A DNA stretch of 64,000 nt from Amphimedon queenslandica. Lineage: Eukaryota > Porifera > Demospongiae > Haplosclerida > Niphatidae. Position 1 is the stretch's first letter. Every line of letters starts with the position of its first letter. The stretch lies in NCBI RefSeq assembly GCF_000090795.2, contig NW_003546311.1:77370-141369 (forward strand), written 5' to 3'. Below are positions 11,477 to 23,891 of the stretch, piece after piece. Position numbers and translations under genes: made by a program. A model generated the notes under the pieces. It saw only the letters and a list, made by a program, of their open reading frames with translations, was not told where the DNA came from and did no database searches.

Positions 11477-14400
11477 ATGGCTGCTGCAGGGAGAGCTGGT
11501 GGTCGCTCCACTAGTCTAACAGTCGCTGTTGTTGGTGTGACTAGTTCCTCGTTTCTCGGTGAGACTGATCAAGGGGAAGGAGCTGGAAAGTCATGTCTTT
11601 GCAATCGTTTCATTTGGCCTCACTCCGGTTAGCTATACAAACTTCCTTATCTCTCTCTCTCTTTCCCTTTCTCTCTTTCTCTCATTTACTATTTCTTCTT
11701 ATCTCTCATTATTTTTGGATGGTTTCTCTTGATAAGTTGTTGTTCAACTAACAGTCTCTCACACACGCTCTAAATAAAAGCTGATTATGTTCATCTAGAC
11801 TCTACACATTCACATTAACATCTACAAACATGGCATAGTAACTGTATACAATCTTTCTTCCCCTCCATTTCTCCCTCCTTTATTACAGATCAGTATTACG
11901 ATAATCATCCCTACATTGTCAATCACAGTGAGTATGGCAACAGCATCATTAATAGTACCCATTTCCTTTACTGGGGGGAGAAGCTGACCACCCTTGAGGA
12001 TGCATCAGAAGTTAGCTTTAAAGTCATAGAGCATACAGGTAAGCCTTCCCTATTGTATTTATGCTGTTATTGCAGTGTTTTATTATTATTATTATCGTAG
12101 TGTTGTTTTTGGCAGTGTATATTTTCAAATGATTTTTGTATTCATAACTCTGCTCTCTCTAATACATTTATTTGTACTTATCTATTTGGCATGATGAGAC
12201 TACCTGTGTGTGCATGGATAAATATAAATACAATCAGGAGCCCCTGATACAATATGTATGCCATGTGTATGTGTACTGAGGAAATCATGAGCTTATTTAA
12301 TCTTAAAGATTGTGTGGGAGTGTTACTAGTCACTACTATTGCATGATCTTATCTCGCTCTGTTTTTTCCTTATTTTCACTACGTGTATACTTTTGTATAT
12401 CCCTTTCTTTCCTTTTTTAAGAATTCGTCGAAGACATGTCCTTAAAGCCTTTTCCTTCTCAGAAGGCCTACCACAAAAGGATAGCTGTTACTAAACTCCA
12501 GTCAAGTAAGTACAGTCTTCATCATGCATGCATTAATCCTCCCTCCCTCTCTCCCTCCCTCTCTCTTTCTCTCTGTCCCTCCCTCCCTCCCCCTCCCCCT
12601 CTCTCTCTCTGTCCCTCCCTCCCCCCTCTCTCCCTCCCCCTTCCTCCCTCCCTCCCTCCCCTTATCTCTTTTAGGTGGAAAGTTACAATATGTAGCTCCT
12701 AACCAGTTAACATTACCCGAAGAGTACACCAGTGTCTCAAGGTTTCCTGATAGAAATGTACAAGTTGATGCTTTCATACTTTGCATTGACTCATCTGCTC
12801 CCTTTGATCCAAAGGACATACGCTATAAAATAGCCGAGAAACTCATCACTAGCATACATGTAATGCCAATGAACGATATTATACAAACATTCTTTATTCC
12901 CCTTCCTCTCTAGTCTACAAAGAAGCCACTTGTAGTTGCTCTTACAAAATGCGATGCCTCCACTCAGGCCGACATCCACTCCATAACAGAGTCTCTCTCG
13001 AAGCTAAAGAAGGTTCCTCAAGTCGTCGAGGTCTCTTCCCACGAAGGCGTAAACGTTGACCTTTGCTTCCACTCTCTTGTTCACCTCATAGACTCTCGTA
13101 AGCCAAAGACACGTCTCCTCTCATTTGAAGAGTCCTACTCCCAAGTGAAGCAAAGGACCAAACAAAGCGAGACTGATTTCAAGGAAATGCTCTTGTCAAA
13201 GCTAACCGACTTTACTACCCCTCACCGCCAAGCTTACGAGATTGCTAAGGCTGAACCAGAGTATCATCCTGTGGCCCGTTTCAAAGGCGAGTCACGCTGT
13301 AAGAGGCTCATTGATTTAAGACTAACGGAACTACTGGAGAAACAGATAGACAAGCAGTCAGAGATATTCCTAGAGATGCTTCCACAAGCTTTTAGTGTGT
13401 TGCTTCCTTCTGTGTCTCTCACTGACACGTATGAGATGTGTGTGGAGCTAATCAAGCAGCACTCTGAGTACCTGGAGTATTTTATAGAGGTCAAGGGAGA
13501 TTGGAGAGAAGACAATGAATTCTTGTTCTCCTTTCCAACTAAAATACCCACCAGCATTATAGAGAAAGAAGGTATGTATGTATGTACTAGTAGCTACATG
13601 TATGTGAATGTACATCTACTAATATCATTTTGTTTGTTTGTATTATTTTGTGTATATTTTTTCTGTGCCAACAAAATGTATACATGTATGCACACACACA
13701 CTCATAGTTATTATTGAATTATGTTGTAATTAGGTAAAGAGTGTCTGGAAGGATACATCAGTAGACTCCAGTTGGAGGAGAAGAAGACTCTGGCACAGAT
13801 AAAGATTAAAGAAGCACTTGAATCATGCGAAGACCTTCAGCCAGGTGCAGCATACACTTAGATACTGTTGTATCATAATTTCTTTTCTTCTTTTCCTCTT
13901 TAATGCATTAAGGTTTAAAGGCAATGGTTGCAATGGATAAGCTAGGTCTGAGAGAGTCAGCCGAGCTCCTTTCTGCCGACCTATTACAAAACATATACCA
14001 CGAGAGAATGACAGTTGTAGAGCAACAGTGTTCTGTAGATATACATGAGCTCCTACTGGAGAGACTCGACCTCTTTCATGACTATACACCAGGAGCTAAG
14101 GAACTGATTGATAAACTACAAGTAAGAGAGAGAGAGAGAGAGGGAGAGGGAGAGAGAGAGAGAGAGTGACGGGAAGAGACATCGTGTATTGAATGGTACA
14201 CAACTACTCACTAAACTGATAACGTGTGACTATCAAAACCATTCTGTTTATGATCTCCATTCTGTTTATGATCTTCATTCTGTTTATGATCTCACTCTTT
14301 ATCTTTCCTTTTCTCTTTCTCTTGTGAAGGATGAGCCTAGAATGAAGAAGATGGAGAGTGCCCCTGTTAAAAGAGATGGTATCATTATAAAGCACATCAG

Positions 14401-17400
14401 TAATCTTGAAGTACTGCGTCACGGTCCCTACTACACTCCTGACATTGTGTCTAGTTTAGCTAGTGCCTCATCAAGGTTTGCATGTGTCCCTGTCTGTGTT
14501 TGTGTATTTTTCATTTCTCTTTGTTTCTGTTATTGTGCATGAATAGCATTGTGTCGTTTATGTGTTTATCAATGTCTATTTATGGTGCTTTTGTTCCATT
14601 CTCTGTTGATTATTGTTTTTGAGTATCATCCATTTGAGAATGTTTTCATTGTCTTATCCCTACCCACCACACACTTTCTTTCACTCTCTCTCTCACACCC
14701 ACTCTCTCTCTCTCTCTCTCAGTATTGATTCTTATAAGTCTAATCGTGACAATAACTGGTGGTTAGATGAAAGAGAAGATGGCGAACCATTCGGCTTGGC
14801 AATCATTGCAATGGCATCAGATGAAGCAATCACTCTAAGAAGTGACATAATGGTACATAATATATACATACATTGACAGTCGTACAATATGTATATTCAC
14901 TTCATTAATAATATTATGCCTAGTACATGTACATGTATGTGTATGCAATGTACATAATTATACACACACATATATACATGTACACACAATCACATTTGCA
15001 CTATGTGTATGTGTGCATTTGGTGACCTCACAGTATCTAGCTGTAAAAGTATGCATAGTGGCATTGTCATCATGTCATTCCACATATCTTAAATACTTAC
15101 GGGTCAACCTTCAATTCCTAGTATACAGCAATTATTGGGTTCGGCACATTTTTTATCTTACTAGAATTCTTGCGGTGGCTCTGATTTGTATGAAGCAGAA
15201 CGCAAGTCGTACAAACTGGATATGATGTGCTTTAGTGGGGCACTCAACTCATTTTCAACCGGCGAATTCATTCCTCAAGGTACGTACATTATAAGTACAA
15301 AGTTGAGTAGCATATAATGGATCTCTTTCTTTCCTCTTCCTTTTTATAATTGCTTTCCCTCTCTCTCTCTCTCTTATGTCTTCATTGTCCTTTAGGTGCT
15401 GTTTTTGTTGTAACGTCCATTGAGAGTTTGGACTGGCTCAAGACATTGTGTTCTACCCATTTAGTTTCCTCCTCGTCCTCTCTAGCCAAATATCGTAGTC
15501 TACCCTGTGTAATACTAGTAGTTGATGTTGAGTCCTTTGATGGAAATAGTAGCAGGTACACGATATACAGTATTAGCACTTTACTCCATGTACATGTACA
15601 TGTACAGTGTATGTATAACTATGTACTACATGTATGGATGTACATATACTTGTACATGTATGTGTATATCTTGTAGTATTTAATGGTGGTTTCTGGTCTA
15701 AGCTGCTAATTGTATTTTCCCATTTATGGGCTTTTAATTGGAAGTGATGATGATAAGTTTAGTGGTTGATATTTGTAGGCTTGCAGTTAATCCCTAGACT
15801 AGACCACTTCACAATCATCCTCTCTCTCCCTTTCTCTCCCTCTCTCTCTTTCCCCTCTCTCTCCTCCCCTCTTCCTCTGCAGTGACCTCTACAATCAAGC
15901 TAAGAGTCTAGCCAACTCACTTCAGTGTGTTATAGTTGTTACAAGACCCTCTTCACTCCCAGGGAGACTGATAACTCAAGAGCCGACAGACCATCTCCTT
16001 TCCTCTCTCTTTGACTCTGTCTCGCTCACCACTCGATTCATCAAGGAAGGGCCTAAGCTTGAGGAAGATGGACTCAAGTCAGTTGTAGTGCACGAATCAT
16101 TATTGATTCATTATTGATTCACTATTGATTCATTATTGATTCATTATTGATTCGTTATTGATTCATTATTGATTCGTTATTGCAGTTTGTGTGTAGTGTA
16201 TGTAGTCTGCTACTTATTGTGAAACTGGTTCATGTTATGAGTGTCTGAGTGCACCTTTTATATGTTTGGCTTCAGCATTGCTTGTTGCTAAACATTGCAG
16301 TTTATTTTGAACTTTCCTTCCTTTTCCTCTCCCTCTTTTTCCCCCTCTCCCCCCTCACCTTCTCTCTCTCTCTCACACACACACTCTCTCTCTTACTCTC
16401 TCTCTCTCTCTCTCTTACTCTCTCTATCTCTCTCTTACTCTCTCTCTCTCTCTCTCCAGTTTTTGTCTGTTCTCCCTCCCAGGTGATCCTATTGATATCC
16501 CTGGTCTCACTGATAGTCTCTATACTCAGCAGCAGCTCTCACATTATGATAGCTCAAAGAAGTTGCTGTACATGAAGATTGCACTAGAGAAGCAACACAG
16601 GATAGCCACCATGTCACTAAGCTCCACCATCAGTAAGGATTTTAAAATGGAGTGTATATACATGTACATGTACACGTACTGTAGCTTTTATAATTTTTAC
16701 TTAATGCTACTCCATTTTTCTTTGTAGATTCAAAAGACTTTCGTTCCCATCCTCTTCTTGGTTTTATTATTCTTTATTCAGCTCAGAGGAAAGCCTCATT
16801 AGCTGCAGTGAAGTAAGACTCTTTAGAATATATTAAATCCTGCTCATTTTATTTTATTTTTTTATTTAGGTGGCTTCTCCCTAGGCTATCTGATATTCCT
16901 ATTTTACTCATTGCCATGACAACAGACGAGCAAGCCCCATTAGTCGAGGAAGGTGAAAAGTTGTCAAAAGACTCGAAGAAAATGAAATTTGTTGTCTGTC
17001 AGAATATACTGGAGAGTGAGTTTCAAATTTAGTTTAGTTACTAATGCGATAGACGATCTCTCTCGTTAGTCTTTTACTTATAATTATTTAGTCTGACAAA
17101 AAAAAGTTTTATTTTCTTAATTTTTGACACCAGTGCATGTACATGTACTTAGGAGTTTGAACTGGTTTAATTTTTAAAATTGCTTTCAAAATTCAGCCAA
17201 GGACCCTGTACTTATAGTACAAGGTATTTGTCAAAAATTAAAACAAGAGAAGTCTCATTTTTTATATCAAATTATTGTTTACACCTACATGTACATGTAG
17301 CTTGCCCTTATCCAGTACATGTATAACTGCTTTCTCTCTCTCTTTTTCTCAGTTGGTTATATCTCAGAGTTTGTCTCAAACTGTTTCTTCAGTCGATTTA

Positions 17401-17474
17401 CAACATGGAAGAGCCAATCACTTCCTGATGAGGTGGTTCAAAGGTACAGCAAACAATAAAAAAAATTATTACAC

Positions 17475-17505
<31 letters not shown>

Positions 17506-17632
17506 TGTTTTTTATTTTTAGGTTGTGCAAGCGTAAAGGCCGCCAGCTACCACAGGCTCAGCCAATCAACAGGTCATCCCACAGCTCCTCAACACTACCA
17601 CACAACTTATCCAGACACTCCATTGGTAAGGG

Positions 17633-17670
<38 letters not shown>

Positions 17671-20600
17671 GAGAGAGAGAGAGAGAGAGAGTAATTGAGT
17701 GGTGACACAGTAATTGAATAAAAATGGAGGATGTTTACTACATGCTATAGGATTGCAATACGATGAGTCATTGTTGGTTGGGCTGCTTCTTTGGGAGTTT
17801 ACTCTAATCTTACTATAATTTCGAGGAATGTTTGTCGACCACATGGAGAACAATGCTTTGAATTATTGTGGCCCGCCTTGTCCTATGTGGTCTTGTATTA
17901 TCATTAACTCTCTCTCTCTCTCTCTTTTGTTTATGACACACAATTAGCCTTAGCTACAAACATTCACATGATAATAGTACACACACGGCTCAACTGGCAA
18001 GTACACAGAGACATTCCTTAGCAGTAATAATAAATAATAATGACTATACACCCAAAGTATAATAATGACTATACACCCAAAGTACCGGTATAATAATGAC
18101 TATACACCCAAAGTATGATGGGCATGGATCAAAGACACAATACATTGGTGGATGTGTACATTAAGATTGTTTGTTATTTGTTAAAGTGGAAATATTCAAC
18201 ACAGCTTGCCTCACCTACTATTAAACTGAGTGCTCCCAATAGTCTAGTACCATTAGCTTACCCGTCACTCCTGTCTCTCTATAAGTGATCCTCTGTGTGT
18301 AGTCTATAGGCTCAGTTGTAGAGTGAGTCTTATCTGAGAGAGAGAGAGAGCCAGTAGTTATGCTGGCTGGTAAGCATCACAGGAGAGGACTCAAAGGCTC
18401 TTCTAATGTAGTCCTCTTGAGACAGCACTCTGATGGCCCAACTCTTGCTCCAAAATGGAAGAGATTTGCTATGATTCTTGATTGTAGTATGTGTGAGTTT
18501 TTGTAGCATTTTGGAATGAGTAATTGTTGCAAGCATGCAAGGAGTGATTTCATGTGTGTGTGTGTGTGTTGACAATATTATTGTGTACTATAGATCTTTT
18601 TTGTTATAAGATTAAAGCTTGCAGTATGACTGTACTCTACATATATCATTCATTTTAATGTCTATGGATATTTTAGTTTGTTTTCTTGCTTCTATTATTA
18701 TTATTCTTCAATCTGTTTGTTACTAAAACTTTGTTATCATAAAAGACCAAGAGAGAAACAGGGCCTAGTACTGCAACACTAAATTACAATAATAATAATT
18801 ATTAGTATTTATACTATTATTATTATCATTATTTCTAGCTGTCACTGGAGATGAGATAAGAACATTTGATCGTCAGTCCTTTAAATCCCCAGCAAGAGCT
18901 CCTTTAAATAATGTAAGCCACACCCATTTCAACAATTATTATGAATGAATAAATAAACGAAATTCAATTTTAGCATTTATCTCGGAATTTTTCCATGGAA
19001 GAAGAAGAAGACCCAATGTATACCTCACCTGCCGACATTAAGATGCCCTTCAGCCCTTCTCATGCAGCAGGACTGCCCTCTTCTACCTCCAGATCTCATC
19101 ATCTTTCGACAGTTTTCACCACTCCAGAGAGAAAGATCTCTAATCCAGAGGCTCCGTTATCACGTACTGCTCCTATGGCCCAGTTCAATAGCTTACCTAG
19201 GAACCCACACCATCAGTTACCAGATTATGTCGTTGTCCCTGACAGTGAGGCTCTCAATAAGTTGGACACTCTCAAGAGACAGTTTAAAGGTACGAGTGGA
19301 AGAGAGTCACCGCTTGGAGGGAAAGGGTTAAAGGAAGGGAGCAGTGACTCGCTCGTCGATGAGTGTCTCTACGCTGATCCTCGTGAGACTAGCCCCGCCC
19401 ATAGCCCCGCCCCCTCACCAGCTAAGAAACACTCTCAATCGTCTCTTGCTTCTTCCTTCACTCAAGCTCCCCCTCCTCCGATACCCCCCAGGGAGAAACT
19501 CTACGATCACTTGACCCCACGAAGCAAGAGAAGGCTTCAAGAGAAAGGTATCGATATATCCGAAGCTCATTTATTAGCAGGGCCTGAGTCTCTTTATTCG
19601 TTTGCTGAGGGTCCACCAATCGAAGGAAGAACATCTCCTGTTCTTGACGTGGGCACTCCTCAACTGGGTATGTACGACATGGTAGGAGAGAGTGGGGCTT
19701 CTTTGTACTCACTCGCAGGTGAAGCTGAAGTTAGTGACATTAATTCCTATCCTCGTGGCGGAGCCAGCCTAACCCCTCCTACTCAAGCTGTCTACTCTTA
19801 TACCACAGTGAGTGGGCGGGAGGAGACTCCAGAGGTTTTATACGCTGAGCCTACCATACCTCGTAACTGGAGTCCCAGCCCGTCTCCGGAAAGACTCCCC
19901 CCTCCTGCTCGCCCCCCAAAACCACTCAAATCGGCCAAAGTTTTAAATACTAAAATGGGTTCAAAGCCAAGCAGAGCTGGCACCGTGAAGGAGAGGTCTC
20001 CTCCGATGCAGCAGCCGTCACCTGCTGGACCTCGTAGAGGAACCTCCCCTAATCTAATACGTCATGTGGTACCTGATGAGGAGAATCCCTCTCTCATTTA
20101 TGCTATTCCCACCAAACAAACAAAAACATCACCCAAGATCTCACGCAGTTTTCACGAGGCCACACCTCCAAGTGGAGATGACTCCAATATTTACGCCATC
20201 CCTCATAAACTCACAAAAACCTCGCCTAAAGTTTCTCACACTTTTCACGAGGCCACGCCTCCCAGCGGAGATTACGAAGAGGAGGATGAAGATGACGATG
20301 ATGCTCCTCCTCCTTTACCAGAGAGGAACTACAACTGGTCCGACATTGAAGTAAGTTTTAAAACCATGAAGGTTATAATAATCTTTCTCTTTGTGTTAGG
20401 ATGATGATGAAGACATACTTGGTTCAGATGACGAGCTCAGTAGTCAATCATCTGATGCTATGATCTCCACAGGCTCCACCCCCTCGCCTGTTGGAATGTA
20501 TGCAACTGTTTCTGAAATGAAGGGAGCTAAAGCTGCCTCTGCTACCGTAAGACGCATGCTATCCTCTTATTATAGAATAATTCTCTGTTCCTTTGTTATA

Positions 20601-22125
20601 TTTTAAAAAATAAATACAGCTAAGTCCCCCTCCAACTGTGTATCGTTGCTCTAAAGAGATCGAAGAGATGGAGGCTATATACATGAACTTTAATCAGTTG
20701 AGACAGCTCTCTAATAAATATCCACAGGAATCCATTTATGACTCACTAGAGAAGGTACTGCTCTACTTTATGCTGACGTTATTTTTTTTCATTTATTGCT
20801 TTTATTCATTTATTCATTCATTTTATTTATTTTTTTTGATTTTGTTATTTTCTTTAGGTGACTGCATCAATCTCATCCAACCCATCAATTGTAACACACC
20901 TACCCACAACTACAATGAATGTAAGTAAAGCGTGTAAATAGTAATAGTAACACTGGAGTATTTGCAGTTTTTGTAACACTAATAATAATACTAATTGACC
21001 AGATGTCTGATATTATATTACAATTTTATAATGCTCAATCTTTTCCTCTCTCTTTCTGCTTATCCAGACAACTCCCAAGATGCCCACTTTATCAAAGAAT
21101 GCCCTGAAACTTATGAAAAGTGTAAGTGTCAATGAAGATATAATCATTGTTCTGAATAATTTGATAATTGTCATTATTTGTGTAGATGGAGAAAAAGTCA
21201 CAAAGAGAAGCAGAGAGACGAAGAAGAAAAGAAGCAAAACGTCGCAAGAAAGAAGAAGAGGAAGCAAGGAAGAACCAGAAAGCGCTGAAGAAAGTTAGCT
21301 ACGTTTTGTATTAAATAATATTTTTGATTCGTATAAAATTTAGGGAAAGAAAGTGAAGGGCAAGGCACAGAGAAAGCGTTATTTTGAATCTCCACTGTCA
21401 AGCATTGTAGAAGAAGACGGAGTACCAAAACTAGTTAAAGAATGCGCTGCATTCATTGAGAAAGAAGGACTCACAGCTGAAGGTATATACAGGGTGTCTG
21501 GAAAGAAAGAAGACATTATGGTATTTCAGGAAAAATATGATCAAGGTATAAAAATATAATGTGTAGTTTGAAGACTTTGCATATTCACTGAGATTATGTT
21601 TCTAAATTTTACATCTCGTGTTGCATGTGCTTGTAGATCCAAGTATTCCTATTGAGAATGCCAATTTATGCGTTAACACAATCTCTGGCATCATGAAGAA
21701 CTTCTTCAAGTTGCTGCCCGACCCTCTCATCCCCGAGTCTGTTCTACCTGACCTGCTGGACATACCAGGTATTGAATCACTGCTCTCTTCTGTTTTGATG
21801 TCCCTCTCTCTCTCTCTCTCTTTATTAACGTATCTCTCTTTTAGGTCGGGACCCACAAGTCCAGAAGCAGCGTATGCAGGAAGTTCTCTCTAAGCTACCG
21901 AAGGACAACATAGCCACTCTAACGGCTCTTGTTAAACACTTGCATGTCGTCCAGTTGCATCATGACGTGAACAAAATGACTGCCAGTAATCTATCGATAG
22001 TTTTCTGGCCTACGCTCATGAGGCCTCCACTAATGGACTTGGCTAATCCAGAAAAACAGCTTGGGTTTCAGCTATCAATGTCTAAATTGATCGAAAACCC
22101 CGATTTCGTCCCAGAAATAAATTGA
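11477..22125 (+). CDS. p190 RhoGAP (ARHGAP5/ARHGAP35 family)
   Basis: p190RhoGAPs switch off Rho GTPases downstream of adhesion and receptor signalling. I join 27 phase-consistent exons (11477-11627, 11889-12038, 12422-12505, 12675-12859, 12914-13571, 13734-13844, 13913-14121, 14330-14475, 14723-14852, 15165-15279, 15396-15555, 15883-16077, 16460-16632, 16728-16812, 16870-17015, 17353-17443, 17522-17625, 18839-18912, 18974-20350, 20400-20546, 20620-20754, 20858-20920, 21068-21121, 21186-21293, 21344-21545, 21637-21768, 21845-22125) into about 1821 aa; human proteins are near 1500. Order: N-terminal GTPase domain with P-loop GEGAGKSCLCNRF, FF-type helical repeats (from TDFTTPHRQAYEIAK), pseudoGTPase-like domains, a long Pro/Ser/Tyr-rich middle (exon 18974-20350) with many SLYSLA/YADP/YDHL tyrosine motifs, a basic coiled segment, and a RhoGAP domain with arginine-finger motif GIYRVSG and FFKLLPDPLIPE. 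It cannot be split into A or B. Confidence 0.93.
12538..12672. repeat. Pyrimidine-only tract (CCCT/CTCT)n before a 3' splice site
   Basis: About 130 bp of near-pure C/T with CCCTCCCT and CTCTCT runs, ending at the TTTTAG acceptor of the RhoGAP exon 12675-12859. It is an expanded polypyrimidine tract that could also adopt triplex DNA. Confidence 0.85.
14122..14167. repeat. (GA)n microsatellite directly after a splice donor
   Basis: The RhoGAP intron begins GTAAGAGAGAG and continues as GA repeat for about 45 bp; the same intron ends in a CT-rich stretch (14306-14325). Confidence 0.85.
16096..16184. repeat. 11-bp tandem repeat, about eight copies
   Basis: ATTGATTCATT repeated about eight times with A/G variation (CATT or CGTT), inside the RhoGAP intron 16078-16459. 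Confidence 0.9.
16352..16457. repeat. (CT)n microsatellite before a 3' splice site
   Basis: CTCTCT with interspersed ACAC and TTACT, ending two bases before the CAG acceptor at 16457-16459 of the RhoGAP exon 16460-16632. Confidence 0.85.
17095..17275 (-). repeat. Family-A palindromic intronic repeat, degenerate copy (reverse)
   Basis: In the RhoGAP intron 17016-17352. It keeps GGACCCTGTACTTATAGTAC (a damaged palindromic junction), GAGTTTGAACTGGTTT and flanking TTTTTGACA; much of the core is lost. Confidence 0.6.
17632..17692. repeat. (GA)n microsatellite after a splice donor
   Basis: Directly follows the donor of the RhoGAP exon ending at 17625, about 60 bp of GAGA with one TGAGAG interruption. 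Confidence 0.85.
18027..18117. repeat. Short tandem triplication (about 27-32 bp unit)
   Basis: AATAATGACTATACACCCAA plus AGTAT occurs three times in a row in the long RhoGAP intron 17626-18838; the second spacer carries an extra CCGGT. The rest of that 1.2-kb intron shows nothing I can call. Confidence 0.85.
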
Positions 22126-22596
22126 TGTTTATCTGCTTAAATGTCCCTCCTCTTCCTCTATGATTCTATGATTGATATTATATAGTGTTATTATCATTGT
22201 TATTATTCTTGTTGTTATTATTATGCGATGCACATTAATAGCTGTAGAATGTTGACAAATATTTTTAAATTTCACAAGCTATTGTTATTATTAATTTTGA
22301 TTTTTAAATCACAAATTTAATTGGTATAATAAATAATAAATAATAAGATAACATTAATCAAGAGTACTCTTGCATTAATTGATGGAGCACGGCTCAGTGC
22401 ATGCATGGAGTGCACACGGCACAGTGCACACAGTACAGAGGTGAGGCATAAGATTTCCGGTTGAATTAAAATTGTTTATCTCCTATTCTCCTTTTTAACC
22501 ACAGAGACCAGAGCTAAAACCTCAATTTTCAGATTTCTGCTTTTATCTTTACAACGCCAAGGAGAGTACATAAAAGAACGTAAAAGGATTAGCAAA
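22126..22596. other. Intergenic region, RhoGAP 3' UTR to LIM gene leader
   Basis: AT-rich 3' UTR with AATAAATAATAA runs near 22330-22340, then a short sequence with repeated GTGCA motifs (22380-22440) and the 5' leader of the LIM gene. No gene seen. Confidence 0.6.
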
Positions 22597-23566
22597 ATGA
22601 GCAAGTTTGGAGGAGCTCCCAAGTGTCCAATATGTAACAAGAGCGTCTACATGTCCGAGGAGGTGGTAGCTGAGGGATATAAATGGCACAAAAATTGCTT
22701 CAAATGCTCCAGTTGTAACAAAATGTTGGACTCGTAAGTTTCTAATCATTTTTTAAGTCAAAAAGTCCTATAATTGATTATGCTGAGGTCTCTCTCCTCT
22801 CATAATTAATTACAATGATATTCTATCATTGCCACATAACTCCCCTTTCCTCTCTGCAGTAGCAACATGGCAGCTCACAGGAACGAAGGAAAAGAGGTTC
22901 CATCTCTCTTTTGCTCTCATTGTCACCGCAAGACTCATGATATTCACAAAATAGCTGCACCGACAACTGCAGGTATGATGCGATCCTTGCACATTTGTAG
23001 CAAGCCCTTATTTGGCAAATGATTCACTGCTCTGGAATTTCCTTACATTTTTGTTTACATGAAAGCTGGTATCTTGACCTTATTTGGGCATTGCTCTACT
23101 TGTAATGTGTTTGCTTTGAAAACATGATTAGACATCAAATAATATAATAATTATGCATTATTATGGCCTTTTATTCATTATAGCTTCTGTCGGTGGGCCT
23201 AATGCTTGTGGTAGATGCAACAAAACAGTGTATGCTGCAGAGAAAGTTGTTGCTGCTGGAAAGGTAGGATTCTACAGTGATTGGATATTATATTAATATT
23301 ATTCTTTCTCATAGCCCTGGCACAAGAGTTGCTTCAACTGTGCAGAATGTAATAAGAAATTGGAATCTACGACAGTGACTGATAATGAAGGAGAAATCTA
23401 TTGTAAAGGTAACAAGGGGTTCATAGTTATGCTTTTTGCTTCGTTCAAATTGCCAAATGTATAACATAATTATATTATGTTACCTTTAGGTTGTTATGGG
23501 GCAAAATTTGGACCAAAAGGATTTGGATATGGAGGAGGTGCAGGTGCTCTCACTCGCACTCAATAG
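22597..23566 (+). CDS. CRP-type protein with two LIM domains
   Basis: Cysteine- and glycine-rich proteins (CSRP family) are actin-associated LIM-only adaptors. Five exons in phase (22597-22733, 22860-22972, 23184-23263, 23315-23408, 23490-23566) give 166 aa. LIM1 runs from CPIC through [11 protein letters not shown] to FCSHC; LIM2 from CGRC through [11 protein letters not shown] to YCKGC. Each LIM domain shows the Cys/His spacing of two zinc fingers, and LIM2 is followed by the CRP hallmark [12 protein letters not shown]. Vertebrate CRPs are about 190 aa with a longer linker and a glycine-rich stretch after both LIM domains; here only the second has it. The start ATG is preceded by AGCAAA. 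Confidence 0.93.
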
Positions 23567-23891
23567 ATGAAGCACTTTTTAAACTGTTTACCTTTTTGTT
23601 CGACTTTTGTCATTATTATTGCTAGAGATTTTGTCATTCTTCCATTTTAAAAATATTACATTCTACATAGTATAAGTAAAGAACCGTCAATTATGATAAT
23701 AAAATTGGAGATTTATAACAGCCCAAGTAGTCTATAAAAAATATTGCTTGTATCTTGTAAAAAAAACTTGTTTGTACTTGTAGATGTTAAGTTGTTAACA
23801 GAGGTGTTAACAGCTAACAAGACTTGTTATTTATTGGGATGGGTCATGGGCGTTCCGCTGGTCGAAATTAACATTAATAAAACCGTACAAA
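23567..23891. other. Intergenic region, LIM gene 3' UTR to SH3 gene leader
   Basis: 325 bp, AT-rich, with an AATAAAA-type signal near 23698; no gene seen. Confidence 0.6.

Noticed and set aside
12502-12819. Minus-strand ORF rich in EGGREGGTERERGRGR
   Set aside because: It is the antisense of a pyrimidine tract and the adjacent RhoGAP exon.
16484-16632. Acceptor CCCTCCCAG at 16484 for a RhoGAP exon
   Set aside because: It would put a TGA stop right after the junction; the acceptor at 16458-16459 keeps phase.
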